DNA of 64,000 bases from Pelagerythrobacter sp041912895. GTDB taxonomy: Bacteria > Pseudomonadota > Alphaproteobacteria > Sphingomonadales > Sphingomonadaceae. The stretch spans positions 248,001-312,000 of the forward strand of contig NZ_JAYSGI010000002.1 in NCBI RefSeq assembly GCF_041912895.1, read 5' to 3'. This document shows positions 43,743 to 53,355 of the stretch, piece after piece (position 1 is the first letter of the stretch; every line of letters starts with the position of its first letter). A program made the position numbers and the translations under genes. The notes under the pieces were generated by a model. That model did no database searches. It was given only the letters and a program-made list of their open reading frames with translations, and was not told the DNA's origin.

Positions 43743-44313
43743 AGCCGATATCGGCTTCGGCCACGGCGGCGGCATGCGCCTTGCCGTTCTCGACATAGTG
43801 CGTGACACCCATCCGCATCCCGGCGATCGCGGCATCGTCGAGGTCGCGCATCTTGCGCGCCGGGCGTCCGCCCCACAGTTCGCGCGCGCCCATCACCTTG
43901 CCTTCGGTCAGCATCGCGCCCGCCGCCAGCATCGCGTCGGAGCCGATCACCGCCTTGTTCATCGCGATCGCGCCGAGGCCGACGAAGCCGCGATCCTCGA
44001 TCCGGCAGCCGTGGACCATCGCCAGGTGCCCGATCAGCACGTCTTCGCCGATCAGCAGCGGAGAACCTTCCGGATCGCCGGGTCGTGGCGGGTCGCAGTG
44101 AAGCACGCTGCCGTCCTGCACGTTGGAGCGCGCGCCGATGACGATCCGGCTGACATCGGCGCGCAGCACGCAGTTGTACCACACCGACGCCTCCGGCCCG
44201 ATCTCGATATCGCCCACCAGCACGCAGCCGGGCGCGACGAAGGCGCTGTCGTGGATCTTCGGCGCCTTGCCGTGGATCGGGACGATGGTGACACCGGGGC
44301 GGGCAATGGTCAT
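43741..44313 (-). CDS. Gamma-class carbonic anhydrase family protein
   Basis: A 190-residue left-handed beta-helix protein. The three zinc-binding histidines are His72 (LHCDP), His96 (IGHLA) and His101 (VHGC), with Arg51 and Asp53 in LRADVSRI and Gln66 in NVQDG also in place. It belongs to the YrdA/PaaY/CaiE group, in which carbonic anhydrase activity varies. Start MTIARPG at 44313 overlaps the spermidine-synthase-like gene by ATGA; the upstream in-frame extension is a shadow. Confidence 0.92.
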   Translation of the reverse strand: MTIARPGVTIVPIHGKAPKIHDSAFVAPGCVLVGDIEIGPEASVWYNCVLRADVSRIVIGARSNVQDGSVLHCDPPRPGDPEGSPLLIGEDVLIGHLAMVHGCRIEDRGFVGLGAIAMNKAVIGSDAMLAAGAMLTEGKVMGARELWGGRPARKMRDLDDAAIAGMRMGVTHYVENGKAHAAAVAEADIG

Positions 44314-46523
44314 GGCGTTCCTCCCAGCACGTTTGGCCAGACGATGAAAGGCAGGATCGAGGCGAAATCGTCGGTCCACACGCGCTGCGCGGCGGGCGGG
44401 AGCCGGTTCCACGGCGATTCCTTCTCCGCCGACAGCAGCCTCGCGAGCGTCGCCGGATCGCGCGACATCGCGACCCACAGCGAGCCAGAGGTGCGCGCGG
44501 CGGCATCGGTTTCGCTGGCGCGCATGACCGCATACATGCCCTGCTCGGCAGCCAGCGCGTGGATCATCGGCTGGAGATCCACGAACCTGTTCGAAATGTG
44601 TAGCAGCAGCAAGCCGTCCGCTGCCACCACCCGATCGTAGATCGCAAACGCCTCGCGCGTGACGAGGTGGAGCGGGATCGCATCGGAACTGAACGCATCG
44701 AGCACGAGCGCGTCGAACCGGTCGGCGGGCATCGCGTCCAGCACCAGGCGCGCATCGCCGATATGGACCTGCGCATCGGGCGTGCAGTCGCGCACGAACG
44801 TGAACGTGCCGTCACGCGAATAGCGCAGGATCGCCGGATCGATCTCGATGAATTCCCACGTCTGCCCGGGCTGCGCGTAGCAGGCGAGCGTGCCCACCCC
44901 GAGGCCGACCACGCCCACGCGCGCATTCTCGCCGAGCACCTCGGGCGCATGGCGCAGCGCGACACCGACGCCCGAATCGGGGCCGTAGTACGTCGTCGGC
45001 TGGCGGCGACGCAGCGGATCGGTGAACTGCAGCCCGTGCAGCGTGGTGCCGTGCGTCAACTCGCGCGTCTCGGCCGTCTCGCGCACGTTGTAGACGCCGA
45101 AGAAGCTGCGCTCGCGCGCACCGTCGAACGAGGATTGCAGCGTGTCGTATCCGCCCCGCCCGAGCATCAGCAGGAGCAGCACGAACACGAACGCGGCCCG
45201 CCTGCCCAGCACCAGCAGCCCGCAGCCCGCGATCGCCACCATCGCGGCGACGACCAGCGTGTCGCGGCCCTGGCTCACCGAATGGTGCAGCAGCGCCGAC
45301 AGCGCGGCCGCGGCGATCAGCACCAGCAATACCGCCACGCGCCGCCGCCGCCGATCGAGCCCGAGACGTTCCATCCACGGGAACAGCGGCCGGTTGGGCA
45401 ACAGCGCGGCGGCGGCGAGCACCAGCAGCGGGTGCTCCCACGTCCAGTCGAACAGCATCGGCGCGACCAGCGCGGTGAACAGCCCGCCCAGCGCGCCGCC
45501 CGCGCTCATTGCGAGATAGAACAGCGTCAGTTGCGCCGGGCTGGGGCGGTCGCGGTAGAGCCGGCGGTGCAGCGCAACCGCCACCACGAACAGCATCACC
45601 ACTGTCGCCAGCGCGGTGGTCAGGCTCGCGGCGCCGTGGCCGACCATCGCCATGCCGCCCGCGAGCAGGAGGATGGCCGGGCCCGAACGGGCAAGCGCGA
45701 AGCCCAGCGCGCTGCGCTCGTTGAACGCGAACACGAAGCTGAGGAGGTAGAGCCCAAGCGGGATGACCCACAGCAGCGGCATCGCGACGATGTCGGTCGT
45801 CAGATGTGCGGTGGTCGAGAGCATCAGTCCGGAGGGGACCGCCGCCAGCGCGAGCCACAGCGCGATGCGCCGCCAGCCGATCGGCTCGGCTTCCGTCGCC
45901 AACGCGCGGTCGGCGGGCGCCCCCGCCGTCTTCGCCGCCCGGCGCGAGGTAAGCGCCGCCAACGCCACGAGCACCACCAGCAGCCCGTAACCCACGCTCC
46001 ACGCCAGGCTCTGCCCCGACAGCGAGAGCGACGGCTCGAACACCAGCGGATAGGCGAGCAGGCCGGCAAAACTGCCGAGGTTCGACGCGGCATAGAGCCA
46101 GTAGGGATCGCCCGCCTCGGGGTCGGCGGCGTACCAGCGCTGCATCAACGGAGCCTGCGCCGACACCACGAAGAACACCGGCCCGATCGAGAGCGCGAAC
46201 AGCAGCGGCACCCACAACGCTTCGTAGCCCGCGGCAGGCAGCGCCAGCGGGACGAGCGCGATCGGCAGCGTCAGACCCGCCAGCACCAGCAGCGTCAGGT
46301 GGATCGCCGCCTGCCGCGCGACCGGGAGCCGCGCGAGCAGATGGGCGTAAGTGTATCCGGCGAGGAGGAGCGCCTGATAGACCAGCATCGCGCTGTTCCA
46401 CACCGCGGGCGCACCACCGAGATGCGGCAACGCCATGCGCGCGACGAGCGGCTGGACCAGGAACAGCAGGAAACTGCCGCCGAGGATCGTCGCGACGAAA
46501 AGCCAGCGATGCGCAGCGATCAT
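44310..46523 (-). CDS. Membrane protein fused to a spermidine synthase-like domain
   Basis: A 737-residue protein. Residues about 5-420 hold roughly ten to twelve hydrophobic helices (FLLFLVQPLVARMALPHLGG is the conserved start). Residues about 480-720 form a Rossmann methyltransferase-like domain of the spermidine synthase type: VVGLGVGTLACYA, FIEIDPAI, HIGDARLVLD and LVLDAFSSDAIPLHL. Such fusions are common and of unsettled function; polyamine synthesis is not proven. The start at 46523 overlaps the upstream acetyltransferase (ATGA). Confidence 0.85.
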   Translation of the reverse strand: MIAAHRWLFVATILGGSFLLFLVQPLVARMALPHLGGAPAVWNSAMLVYQALLLAGYTYAHLLARLPVARQAAIHLTLLVLAGLTLPIALVPLALPAAGYEALWVPLLFALSIGPVFFVVSAQAPLMQRWYAADPEAGDPYWLYAASNLGSFAGLLAYPLVFEPSLSLSGQSLAWSVGYGLLVVLVALAALTSRRAAKTAGAPADRALATEAEPIGWRRIALWLALAAVPSGLMLSTTAHLTTDIVAMPLLWVIPLGLYLLSFVFAFNERSALGFALARSGPAILLLAGGMAMVGHGAASLTTALATVVMLFVVAVALHRRLYRDRPSPAQLTLFYLAMSAGGALGGLFTALVAPMLFDWTWEHPLLVLAAAALLPNRPLFPWMERLGLDRRRRRVAVLLVLIAAAALSALLHHSVSQGRDTLVVAAMVAIAGCGLLVLGRRAAFVFVLLLLMLGRGGYDTLQSSFDGARERSFFGVYNVRETAETRELTHGTTLHGLQFTDPLRRRQPTTYYGPDSGVGVALRHAPEVLGENARVGVVGLGVGTLACYAQPGQTWEFIEIDPAILRYSRDGTFTFVRDCTPDAQVHIGDARLVLDAMPADRFDALVLDAFSSDAIPLHLVTREAFAIYDRVVAADGLLLLHISNRFVDLQPMIHALAAEQGMYAVMRASETDAAARTSGSLWVAMSRDPATLARLLSAEKESPWNRLPPAAQRVWTDDFASILPFIVWPNVLGGTP

Positions 46524-47080
46524 CCGGCGTTCCCGCCCCATTGCTCGGGCGTGAGGCTGTAGAGTATCGTCTTGCGATCCTCGGGCGGCCAGTCCGGGTC
46601 CTCGAAATCGAGATCGGGGCGGCGAACCATGCCGAGCTTTTCCATCAGCTTCCAGCTGCCGATATTGGCCTCGCTCGTCAGCGCCACGACATGCGGCGCG
46701 CCGACGCGGCCGAAGGCCCAGTCCAGCACCGCGCGCATCGCTTCGTCCGCATATCCGCGCCGCCAGCGATCCTCGCGCACCAGCCAGCCGATCTCGTGAT
46801 CGCCCGGGTTCTTCGCCAGCGGGTTGTCGACCCGCTTGATCCCGCAATGGCCGACCATCTCGCCGGTCGCCTTCTCGATCATGAAGAGAAAGCTGAAACC
46901 TTCCTGCGCGTAGAGCGCCATGCCCTTCGCATGCTTCGCCTCGATCGCGTGCAGTTCCTTCGGCCCGCCGAGCCGCGCCATGACGGCGGGCGTGTTGAGC
47001 AACCGGAATTGCTCGGCCGCGTCGCCCTCCTCGATCGTGCGCAGGATCAGCCGCTCGGTCTCGGCGACGATATCAGGCAT
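46520..47080 (-). CDS. GNAT family N-acetyltransferase
   Basis: A 186-residue acetyltransferase of the RimJ/RimL-like group. TERLILRTIEEGDAAE opens it, HCGIKRVDNP and IGWLVREDRWRRGYADEA contain the acetyl-CoA pyrophosphate-binding Q/RxxG/A motif, and NIGSWKLMEKLGM is the C-terminal signature. The next gene upstream encodes a homologue of exactly the same length, so the pair probably arose by tandem duplication. Substrate unknown. Confidence 0.9.
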   Translation of the reverse strand: MPDIVAETERLILRTIEEGDAAEQFRLLNTPAVMARLGGPKELHAIEAKHAKGMALYAQEGFSFLFMIEKATGEMVGHCGIKRVDNPLAKNPGDHEIGWLVREDRWRRGYADEAMRAVLDWAFGRVGAPHVVALTSEANIGSWKLMEKLGMVRRPDLDFEDPDWPPEDRKTILYSLTPEQWGGNAG

Positions 47081-47633
47081 TCGCGCCCTGCCAGGCCGCG
47101 CGGTCGATCGAATAGACGATCGTGTCGCGCCACGGCGGATCGTAGCGCGGATCGGGATAGTCGAGCTCCTCGCGCCGCCGCATGCCCAGCCGGCGCATCA
47201 GGCCCCAGCTTCCCGCGTTGCCGTCCACGGTGAGCGCGACGACCTCGTCCGCTCCGAAGACCGCGAACGCGGCGTCGAACGCGGCGCTGGCCGCCTCCTT
47301 CGCGTAGCCTCGCCCCCAGGCATCCTCGCGCAGGCGCCAGCCGATCTCGACCGCGCCGGCAACGGTCGAACCCGGCGCATCGGCGCGCTTCAAGCCGCAG
47401 AAGCCGAGCAAGGCGCCATCGGCCTTGCGCTCGACCACCCAGAAGCAGAATGCGTTGCGCGCCACGCTGCCTTCGACCCGCTCGCGCTGCGCGGCCATCC
47501 CCGCTTCGTCGAGCACGCCGCCGAGCCAGCGCATGACCGCGGGCGTATTGGTGACGCGGAAGAACTCGGGCCAGTCCTCCGCCCGCCAGTCACGCAGCAC
47601 CAGCCGCTCGGTCTCGTGGCGGAATTCAGCCAT
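47073..47633 (-). CDS. GNAT family N-acetyltransferase (tandem paralogue)
   Basis: A 186-residue paralogue of the acetyltransferase at 46520-47080. TERLVLRDWRAEDW, NTPAVMRWLGG, IGWRLREDAWGRGYAKEA and NAGSWGLMRRLGM line up position by position with the neighbour, but overall identity looks well under half, so the duplication is old. It overlaps both hemB (8 bp) and the downstream copy (8 bp). Substrate unknown; small molecule or protein N-terminus are both possible. Confidence 0.9.
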   Translation of the reverse strand: MAEFRHETERLVLRDWRAEDWPEFFRVTNTPAVMRWLGGVLDEAGMAAQRERVEGSVARNAFCFWVVERKADGALLGFCGLKRADAPGSTVAGAVEIGWRLREDAWGRGYAKEAASAAFDAAFAVFGADEVVALTVDGNAGSWGLMRRLGMRRREELDYPDPRYDPPWRDTIVYSIDRAAWQGANA

Positions 47634-48621
47634 TCAGCAGCCGCGCGGCGAGCGGGGCGTGGTAGGTGAGGACGCCGGTGCAGCCCGCACGCTTGAAGGC
47701 GGTCAGCTTTTCCATCACCAGCGCCTCGCGCTCGCCGACGCCGGCGGCGACACCCGCTTCGATCAGCGCGTATTCGCCGCTGACCTGATAGGCGAACACC
47801 GGCACTTCGAACCGCTGCTTCACCCGCACGACCACGTCGAGGTAGGCGAGGCCGGGCTTGACCATCACGCTGTCGGCCCCTTCAGCGAGATCGAGCGCGA
47901 CTTCGCGCAACGCTTCCTCGCCGTTGGCCGGGTCCATCTGGTAGCTGCGCTTGTCGCCCTTCAGCAGCCCGCCCGAACCGACCGCGTCGCGGAACGGGCC
48001 GTAGAACGCGCTCGCGTACTTTGCGGCATAGGCCATGATCTGGACGTTGGGATGCCCGCCCATCTCCAGCGCCATGCGGATCGCCTTCACCCGGCCATCC
48101 ATCATGTCGGACGGGGCGATCACGTCCGCGCCCGCCTGCGCCTGGTTCATCGCCTGATCGACCAGCACCGCCACCGTATCGTCGTTGACCACGTAGCCCG
48201 CATCGTCGAGCAAGCCATCCTGCCCGTGGCTGGTGTAGGGATCGAGCGCGACGTCGGTCAGCACGCCGATATCGTTGCCGCAGGCGTCGCGAATCGCGCG
48301 GATCGCGCGGCACATCAGATTATCGGGATCGAGCGCCTCGGCCCCGTCGTCGCTGCGGCGGCTCGCGGGGGTGTTGGGGAACAGCGCGACGCACGGGATG
48401 CCGAGCTCCACCGCCTCCTTCGCGCGCTTCGCGATTCCTTCGACCGACCAGCGCGAGACGCCGGGCAGGCTGGCGACCGGCTCCTCCACGCCCTGGCCCT
48501 CGGTCACGAACAGCGGCCAGATGAGGTCGGCGGGGGTGAGCACGGTTTCGCGGTGCAGCGCGCGGCTCCAGGCGCTGGCGCGGGTGCGGCGCAGCCGGAG
48601 GTTGGGATAGGCGGCGGTCAT
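47626..48621 (-). CDS. hemB: Delta-aminolevulinic acid dehydratase (porphobilinogen synthase)
   Basis: A 331-residue heme-pathway enzyme that joins two 5-aminolevulinates. The Schiff-base lysines are Lys201 (YAAKYAS) and Lys255 (MVKPGLAYLD). The active-site metal loop reads DVALDPYTSHGQDG, with Ala/Asp where zinc enzymes have Cys, so this is the magnesium/potassium-dependent type known in Pseudomonas and rhizobia. It heads a minus-strand series of overlapping genes down to the carbonic anhydrase. Confidence 0.96.
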   Translation of the reverse strand: MTAAYPNLRLRRTRASAWSRALHRETVLTPADLIWPLFVTEGQGVEEPVASLPGVSRWSVEGIAKRAKEAVELGIPCVALFPNTPASRRSDDGAEALDPDNLMCRAIRAIRDACGNDIGVLTDVALDPYTSHGQDGLLDDAGYVVNDDTVAVLVDQAMNQAQAGADVIAPSDMMDGRVKAIRMALEMGGHPNVQIMAYAAKYASAFYGPFRDAVGSGGLLKGDKRSYQMDPANGEEALREVALDLAEGADSVMVKPGLAYLDVVVRVKQRFEVPVFAYQVSGEYALIEAGVAAGVGEREALVMEKLTAFKRAGCTGVLTYHAPLAARLLNG

Positions 48622-48656
48622 GCGCGCCTGTTGCCGGATTTGCCGGCGGCGCGCAA

Positions 48657-50282
48657 TCAGCCCGCTTGCTTCGGCGCTTCCAGCCGGTCGATCTCTCGCG
48701 CTGGGACCTCGGCGGCGGCTTCGGATGCGGTGGGGGCGAGATCCTCCAGCGCGGCGCCGGCATCGACCGTCTTGAGATCGGCCAGCGTGGCGCGGAACCG
48801 CGTTAGTTCCCCGCCCGAAAGCTGCGCGCGGGTGACGAAGCTGACCGAGGCCGGGTTCACGTGGCGGCCGTTGCGGTACATCTCGTAATGCAGGTGCGGC
48901 CCGGTCGAGAGCCCGGTCGAACCGACGTAGCCGATCACCTGCCCGCGCTTCACGCTCTGCCCGCTGCGCACCGCCATGCGGCTCATGTGGCAATAGCGGG
49001 TGGCGAGGCCGCCGCCGTGATCGAGCTTGACCGCGTTGCCGCAGCCACCGGAGCGGCCCGCGCTGGCGACGCGCGCATCGGCCACCGCGACGATCGGAGT
49101 GCCGCTGCTGGCGCGGAAATCGACGCCCGCGTGCATCCGCTTGTAGCCGAGGATCGGATGGCGGCGCATGCCGTAGCTCGAACTCATCCGCCCCGATACC
49201 GGCGCGACCAGCCCGCTGCGCTGCTCGCCGACGCCCGACGCTTCGTAGAAACGGCCCTCGCTGCCCCAGCGCATGAGCTGGGTGGTCGCTTCGCCGCCGC
49301 GCTCGATCCCGGCGTAGAGCAACTGCCCCGCCTGCCTCTCGCCGGTGGCGGCGCGGCGATACTGCACGATCAGGTCGAACGTATCGGTGGCGCGCACCGC
49401 ACGGTCCATGTCGACTTGGTCGCCCAGCGTCTTGAGATATTGCTGCACCGCGCTTGCCGGAGCGCCCGCCGCACGCATCGAGCGATAGAGGCTGGAGCCG
49501 ACCGTGCCACGGATGCGCAGCGGGGTGTCGTCGACACGGATCGGCTTGCGGGTGAGCGCGAGCATGCCGGCATCGTCGCGCGCGATCGCCAGTTCGAGAT
49601 CGAATCGCGCGCGGAAGGCGAGCGCATCGAGCGGGCGTGCCGCGCCGGGCTGCGGCCGGCGGCCGAGCGTGATGTCGACTTGCGTGCCCGGCTCGATATC
49701 GCCGAGCGTGATCGAGCGCGAGACGAGCTCGGCCACCCGGCCCGCATCGCCCGATCCGACTCCGGCGCGCTGCAACATCCGCTCGAAGCTGTCGCCCTGC
49801 GTCAGCGTGGCGAGCAGTTCGACGCTGGGCCGTTCGGGCGCGGTGGCGAGCGGCGCGACGCGTGCGGTCGCGCCCATATGCCGCCCGCTGTCGGCGCCGA
49901 GCGCCAGCGGCATGATCATCTGGCTGCGAAATTCGTCGCGCGCGGCATCGTCCAGCCGCATGGCGGGCGCGGCTTCGACCGGCGCGAAATCGGGCCACAT
50001 CGTCAGCGCGGCCGCCGACAGCCCGATCAGCGTGCCGAGCCCGCGAAACCAGCGGCGGCTGCCGATGGCCTCGGCCAGATCGGGGGCGAGATCCACGCGC
50101 TCGATCCGTTCGGAGATGCCAGCGCGCCAAGTGTCGAAGCGCTCGCTCGCGGTCTGCGCGCGGGAAATCGTGTGCGACGCGGGTTCCGGAACGATCTGCG
50201 CGTGCGACAGCGACGCGGGGCGCCAGTCCTCGCCGCCCGAATCGGCGTCGATCTGCTCCTGCGCCTGCCGTTCCTGAAACAA
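48657..50282 (-). CDS. M23 family peptidoglycan endopeptidase, TTG start
   Basis: A 541-residue envelope protein with a cytoplasmic N-tail, one membrane segment (about 80-97, LGTLIGLSAAALTMWP), LysM/OapA-like and adapter regions (LLATLTQGDSFERMLQRAG) and a C-terminal M23 domain at about 365-465. The zinc site is intact (MHAGVDFRA, RYCHMSR, PHLHYEM). No ATG fits; TTG at 50282 is preceded by GGAGGGACGCAC, a near-perfect ribosome site. It probably opens cross-links during growth. It lies 35 nt upstream of hemB. Confidence 0.88.
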   Translation of the reverse strand: MFQERQAQEQIDADSGGEDWRPASLSHAQIVPEPASHTISRAQTASERFDTWRAGISERIERVDLAPDLAEAIGSRRWFRGLGTLIGLSAAALTMWPDFAPVEAAPAMRLDDAARDEFRSQMIMPLALGADSGRHMGATARVAPLATAPERPSVELLATLTQGDSFERMLQRAGVGSGDAGRVAELVSRSITLGDIEPGTQVDITLGRRPQPGAARPLDALAFRARFDLELAIARDDAGMLALTRKPIRVDDTPLRIRGTVGSSLYRSMRAAGAPASAVQQYLKTLGDQVDMDRAVRATDTFDLIVQYRRAATGERQAGQLLYAGIERGGEATTQLMRWGSEGRFYEASGVGEQRSGLVAPVSGRMSSSYGMRRHPILGYKRMHAGVDFRASSGTPIVAVADARVASAGRSGGCGNAVKLDHGGGLATRYCHMSRMAVRSGQSVKRGQVIGYVGSTGLSTGPHLHYEMYRNGRHVNPASVSFVTRAQLSGGELTRFRATLADLKTVDAGAALEDLAPTASEAAAEVPAREIDRLEAPKQAG

Positions 50283-50473
50283 AGTGCGTCCCTCCGCCCC
50301 GGTTGCGGCGTTTCCGTCGCTTCCCGGGCCTCGCCCGCGACTATGCCGCATTCCCTGCCCGATTAAAGTAAAGACCGCATTAAGCTGCGGCGGGCCGAGT
50401 CGGCTGCGCGACGAAGTGCATCGTCGACGCTCGCGCCTTGCCCGGCGGGCGGCGCGATGCCACATTCCTTCGC

Positions 50474-53020
50474 GTGACCCGCGACCAGCACGGCAGCATC
50501 GTCAAGGCGGTCCTCGGACCGACCAACACCGGCAAGACCCACCTCGCCATCGAGCGGATGTGCGCGCATTCGAGCGGCGCGATCGGCTTCCCGCTGCGGC
50601 TGTTGGCACGCGAGGTCTACGACCGGGTGGTGGCGATCAAGGGCGAGGCGCAGGTCGCGCTGATCACCGGGGAAGAGCGGATCGAGCCGCCCGGCGCGCG
50701 CTATTTCCTGTGTACCGCCGAAGCGATGCCGCGCGACGGCGGGGGTCACGCCTTCGTCGCGCTCGACGAAGCGCAGCTTTCCGCCGACCGCGAGCGGGGC
50801 CACGTCTTCACCGACCGGCTGCTGAATGCGCGCGGGCGCGAGGAGACGATGCTGCTCGGCGCCGCGACGCTGGAGCCGCTGGTGCGCACGCTGGTGCCGC
50901 GCGCGGAAATCGTCACCCGCCCGCGCTTCTCCACCCTCACGCATATCGGCGCGCGCAAGCTCTCGCGCCTGCCGCCGCGCAGTGCTATCGTCGCCTTCTC
51001 CACCGAGCAGGTTTACACCGTGGCCGAGATGCTGCGCCGCTTTCGCGGCGGTGCGGCGGTGGTGATGGGCGCGCTGAGCCCGGAAACGCGCAACCGGCAG
51101 GTCGCGATGTTCCAAGCGGGCGAGGTCGACTATATCGTCGCCACCGACGCGATCGGCATGGGGCTGAACCTCGACGTCAATCACGTCGCCTTCGCTTCGC
51201 TGACCAAGTTCGACGGGGTGCGCCAGCGGCGGCTGGTTCCGGCCGAAATGGCGCAGATCGCAGGCCGCGCGGGCCGCCACCAGCGCGATGGCACGTTCGG
51301 CACACTCGCAGGGGGACAAGGGCCCGCGCCCGAGTTCGACGAGGAGGAAATCTACGCGATCGAGGAACACCGCTTCGCCCCGCTGACCAGGCTGTTCTGG
51401 CGCGAGGCGGAGCCGCGCTTCGATACGCTCGCGACGCTGATCGCCGATCTCGAGGCGCCGCCGCTGGCGCCCGAACTCGCCCCCGCGCCCGAAGCGATCG
51501 ACCTCGCGGTGCTCAAGCGGCTGGCGGATGAACCCGTGGCCGATGGCGTCAAGGGGCCGGGCATGGTGCGCCGGTTCTGGGAAGCCTGCTCGCTGCCCGA
51601 TTTCCGCCAGTTGGGCGTGGAGGTCCACGCGCGCTTCGTCGCCCGGTTGTGGCGGGATCTGCGCGGCGGGCACCTCGGCGCGGATTACGTCGCCACGCGG
51701 ATTGCCGAACTCGACCGCGTGCAGGGCGACATCGACACGCTGCAGGGCCGCATCGCCGCTATCCGTAGCTGGGCCTATATCTGCCAGCGCCCGGACTGGG
51801 TGCTCGCGCGCGATGAAATGGCCGCGCGTGCAAGAGCGGTGGAAGCGAGGCTGTCCGATGCGCTACACGGGCGGCTGACCGAACGTTTCGTCAACCGGAG
51901 GACCGCGATCCTGATGAAGACCATGGGCACCGATCCCGCGCTGCTGCCCGTCACGCTGGACAGCGATGGCGCGGTGCTGGTCGAAGGCGAAGCCATCGGC
52001 CGGCTGGAAGGCTTCCGCTTCGCGGTCGATCCCGCCGCCAGCCATGGCGACCGCAAGATGCTGCTCGCCGCGGGCGAGAAGGCGCTGCCGCGCATCCTGA
52101 CCGAGCGCGCCGAAGCGCTTGTCGCTGCGGGGCTGGAAGGCGTAGCGATCGAGCGCGGCGCGCTGCTGTGGCAGGGGCACGAGCTGGCGCGGATCGAGGG
52201 GGACGACCCGCTCCGCCCGCGCCTCGCCCCCGCGCGCGAACTGGCCGCGTTGCCCGATGCCGCGCGCGCTACTTTGTTGGCGGCACTGTCCGAATGGCTC
52301 GAACGCGCGCTCGCCCCGCTCGAATCGCTGGCGAAGCTGGAGGCGGCGGCGAAAAGCCCCGAGGCCGGATCGCAGGCGCGCGCGCTGCTCCTGACCGTCA
52401 TCGCCGGACACGGCACGATCGCGCGCGAGAAAGCGGGGATCGAGCATCTGCCCAAGGAGATGCGCCCCTACCTTCGGCGGCTTGGCGTCACCTTCGGCGC
52501 GCTCGACGTGTTCGCGCCCGCGCTGCTCAAACCCGCGCCGCGCGCGCTGCTCCACGCGCTGGGGCGCGACCGGCGACCGCTGCAGGAAAACATGCAGTCG
52601 GTGATCGGCGAAGCGCAGCGCCTGCCCGCCGGATACCGCCCCGCGGGCCAGCAGGGCGTGCGGGTCGACGTGGCCGAGAAAGTGCTGCGCGCCGCGCACC
52701 AGGCACGCGCCGAAGCGAAGACGCGGCGCTTCGTGCTCGATCCGGCGCTGGCGGTCTCTACCGGGCTCGCGCCCGAAAGCTGGCACCGGCTGCTCGGTGC
52801 CGCGGGCTTCCGCCGCCAGCCGGCACGCAAGCTGGCCGAAGGTGCGTACGGCCCGCCCGCGCCCGATCGTTGGGAATGGCATCCCGGCCGGCGCGGCGCG
52901 GGCAAGCCCGATCGCGGCAGGCGCGGCCAGGACCAGCGCGGCGGCAAGCGCCCCGCCCGCGAGAACAAGACGCCGCCGGGCGGCGGCGCGTTCGCCGGGC
53001 TCGCGGATCTCGTGCGGTGA
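50474..53020 (+). CDS. SUV3/MgpS-like DEAD/DEAH-box helicase
   Basis: An 848-residue superfamily 2 helicase. Walker A is GPTNTGKT (15-22), motif II FVALDEAQ, motif V ATDAIGMGLNLDV and motif VI QIAGRAGRHQRDG. The C-terminus is long, with a basic, Gly-rich tail (RRGAGKPDRGRRGQDQRGG). The alphaproteobacterial proteins resemble mitochondrial SUV3 and may act in RNA processing. GTG at 50474 matches the usual family start better than TTG at 50438; neither has a good ribosome site. It is divergent from the M23 gene and coupled to the S4 gene. Confidence 0.88.
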   Translation: MTRDQHGSIVKAVLGPTNTGKTHLAIERMCAHSSGAIGFPLRLLAREVYDRVVAIKGEAQVALITGEERIEPPGARYFLCTAEAMPRDGGGHAFVALDEAQLSADRERGHVFTDRLLNARGREETMLLGAATLEPLVRTLVPRAEIVTRPRFSTLTHIGARKLSRLPPRSAIVAFSTEQVYTVAEMLRRFRGGAAVVMGALSPETRNRQVAMFQAGEVDYIVATDAIGMGLNLDVNHVAFASLTKFDGVRQRRLVPAEMAQIAGRAGRHQRDGTFGTLAGGQGPAPEFDEEEIYAIEEHRFAPLTRLFWREAEPRFDTLATLIADLEAPPLAPELAPAPEAIDLAVLKRLADEPVADGVKGPGMVRRFWEACSLPDFRQLGVEVHARFVARLWRDLRGGHLGADYVATRIAELDRVQGDIDTLQGRIAAIRSWAYICQRPDWVLARDEMAARARAVEARLSDALHGRLTERFVNRRTAILMKTMGTDPALLPVTLDSDGAVLVEGEAIGRLEGFRFAVDPAASHGDRKMLLAAGEKALPRILTERAEALVAAGLEGVAIERGALLWQGHELARIEGDDPLRPRLAPARELAALPDAARATLLAALSEWLERALAPLESLAKLEAAAKSPEAGSQARALLLTVIAGHGTIAREKAGIEHLPKEMRPYLRRLGVTFGALDVFAPALLKPAPRALLHALGRDRRPLQENMQSVIGEAQRLPAGYRPAGQQGVRVDVAEKVLRAAHQARAEAKTRRFVLDPALAVSTGLAPESWHRLLGAAGFRRQPARKLAEGAYGPPAPDRWEWHPGRRGAGKPDRGRRGQDQRGGKRPARENKTPPGGGAFAGLADLVR

Positions 53021-53355
53021 TGCGGATCGACCGGCTGCTGTGCCAGTTGCGCTTCTTCAAGACGCGCAGCCGGGCGCAGGCGCTGGTCGAGGCGGGGCAC
53101 GTGCGAAAGGGCGGCCAGCGGGTCGTGCGCGCGAGCCAGCCGGTCGGCCCGGGCGACGTGCTGACCTTTCCCCTCGGCAAGGGCGTGCGGGTGATCGAGC
53201 TTCTCGCGCTTCCCGAGCGGCGCGGCCCGGCGGCGGAAGCGCGCGCTTGCTATCGCGTGCTTGACCCGGGCGGGCAAAGCGCCATAGCGGGGAGCGAGCC
53301 GCAAGCGGCGGATACCGCCACTGATACCGCTACCAAGGAAAGCGATCCCCAATGA
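53020..53355 (+). CDS. S4 domain RNA-binding protein (Hsp15-like)
   Basis: A 111-residue protein. MRIDRLLCQLRFFKTRSRAQ and LVEAGHVRKGGQRV form the S4 fold, as in Hsp15, which binds stalled 50S subunits. The C-terminal 40 residues are a variable, Ala/Thr-rich tail. The start ATG overlaps the helicase stop by one base (TGATG), and the end overlaps ferredoxin (ATGA), so helicase, S4 protein and ferredoxin form one operon. Pairing with the helicase supports a role in RNA handling. Confidence 0.9.
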   Translation: MRIDRLLCQLRFFKTRSRAQALVEAGHVRKGGQRVVRASQPVGPGDVLTFPLGKGVRVIELLALPERRGPAAEARACYRVLDPGGQSAIAGSEPQAADTATDTATKESDPQ

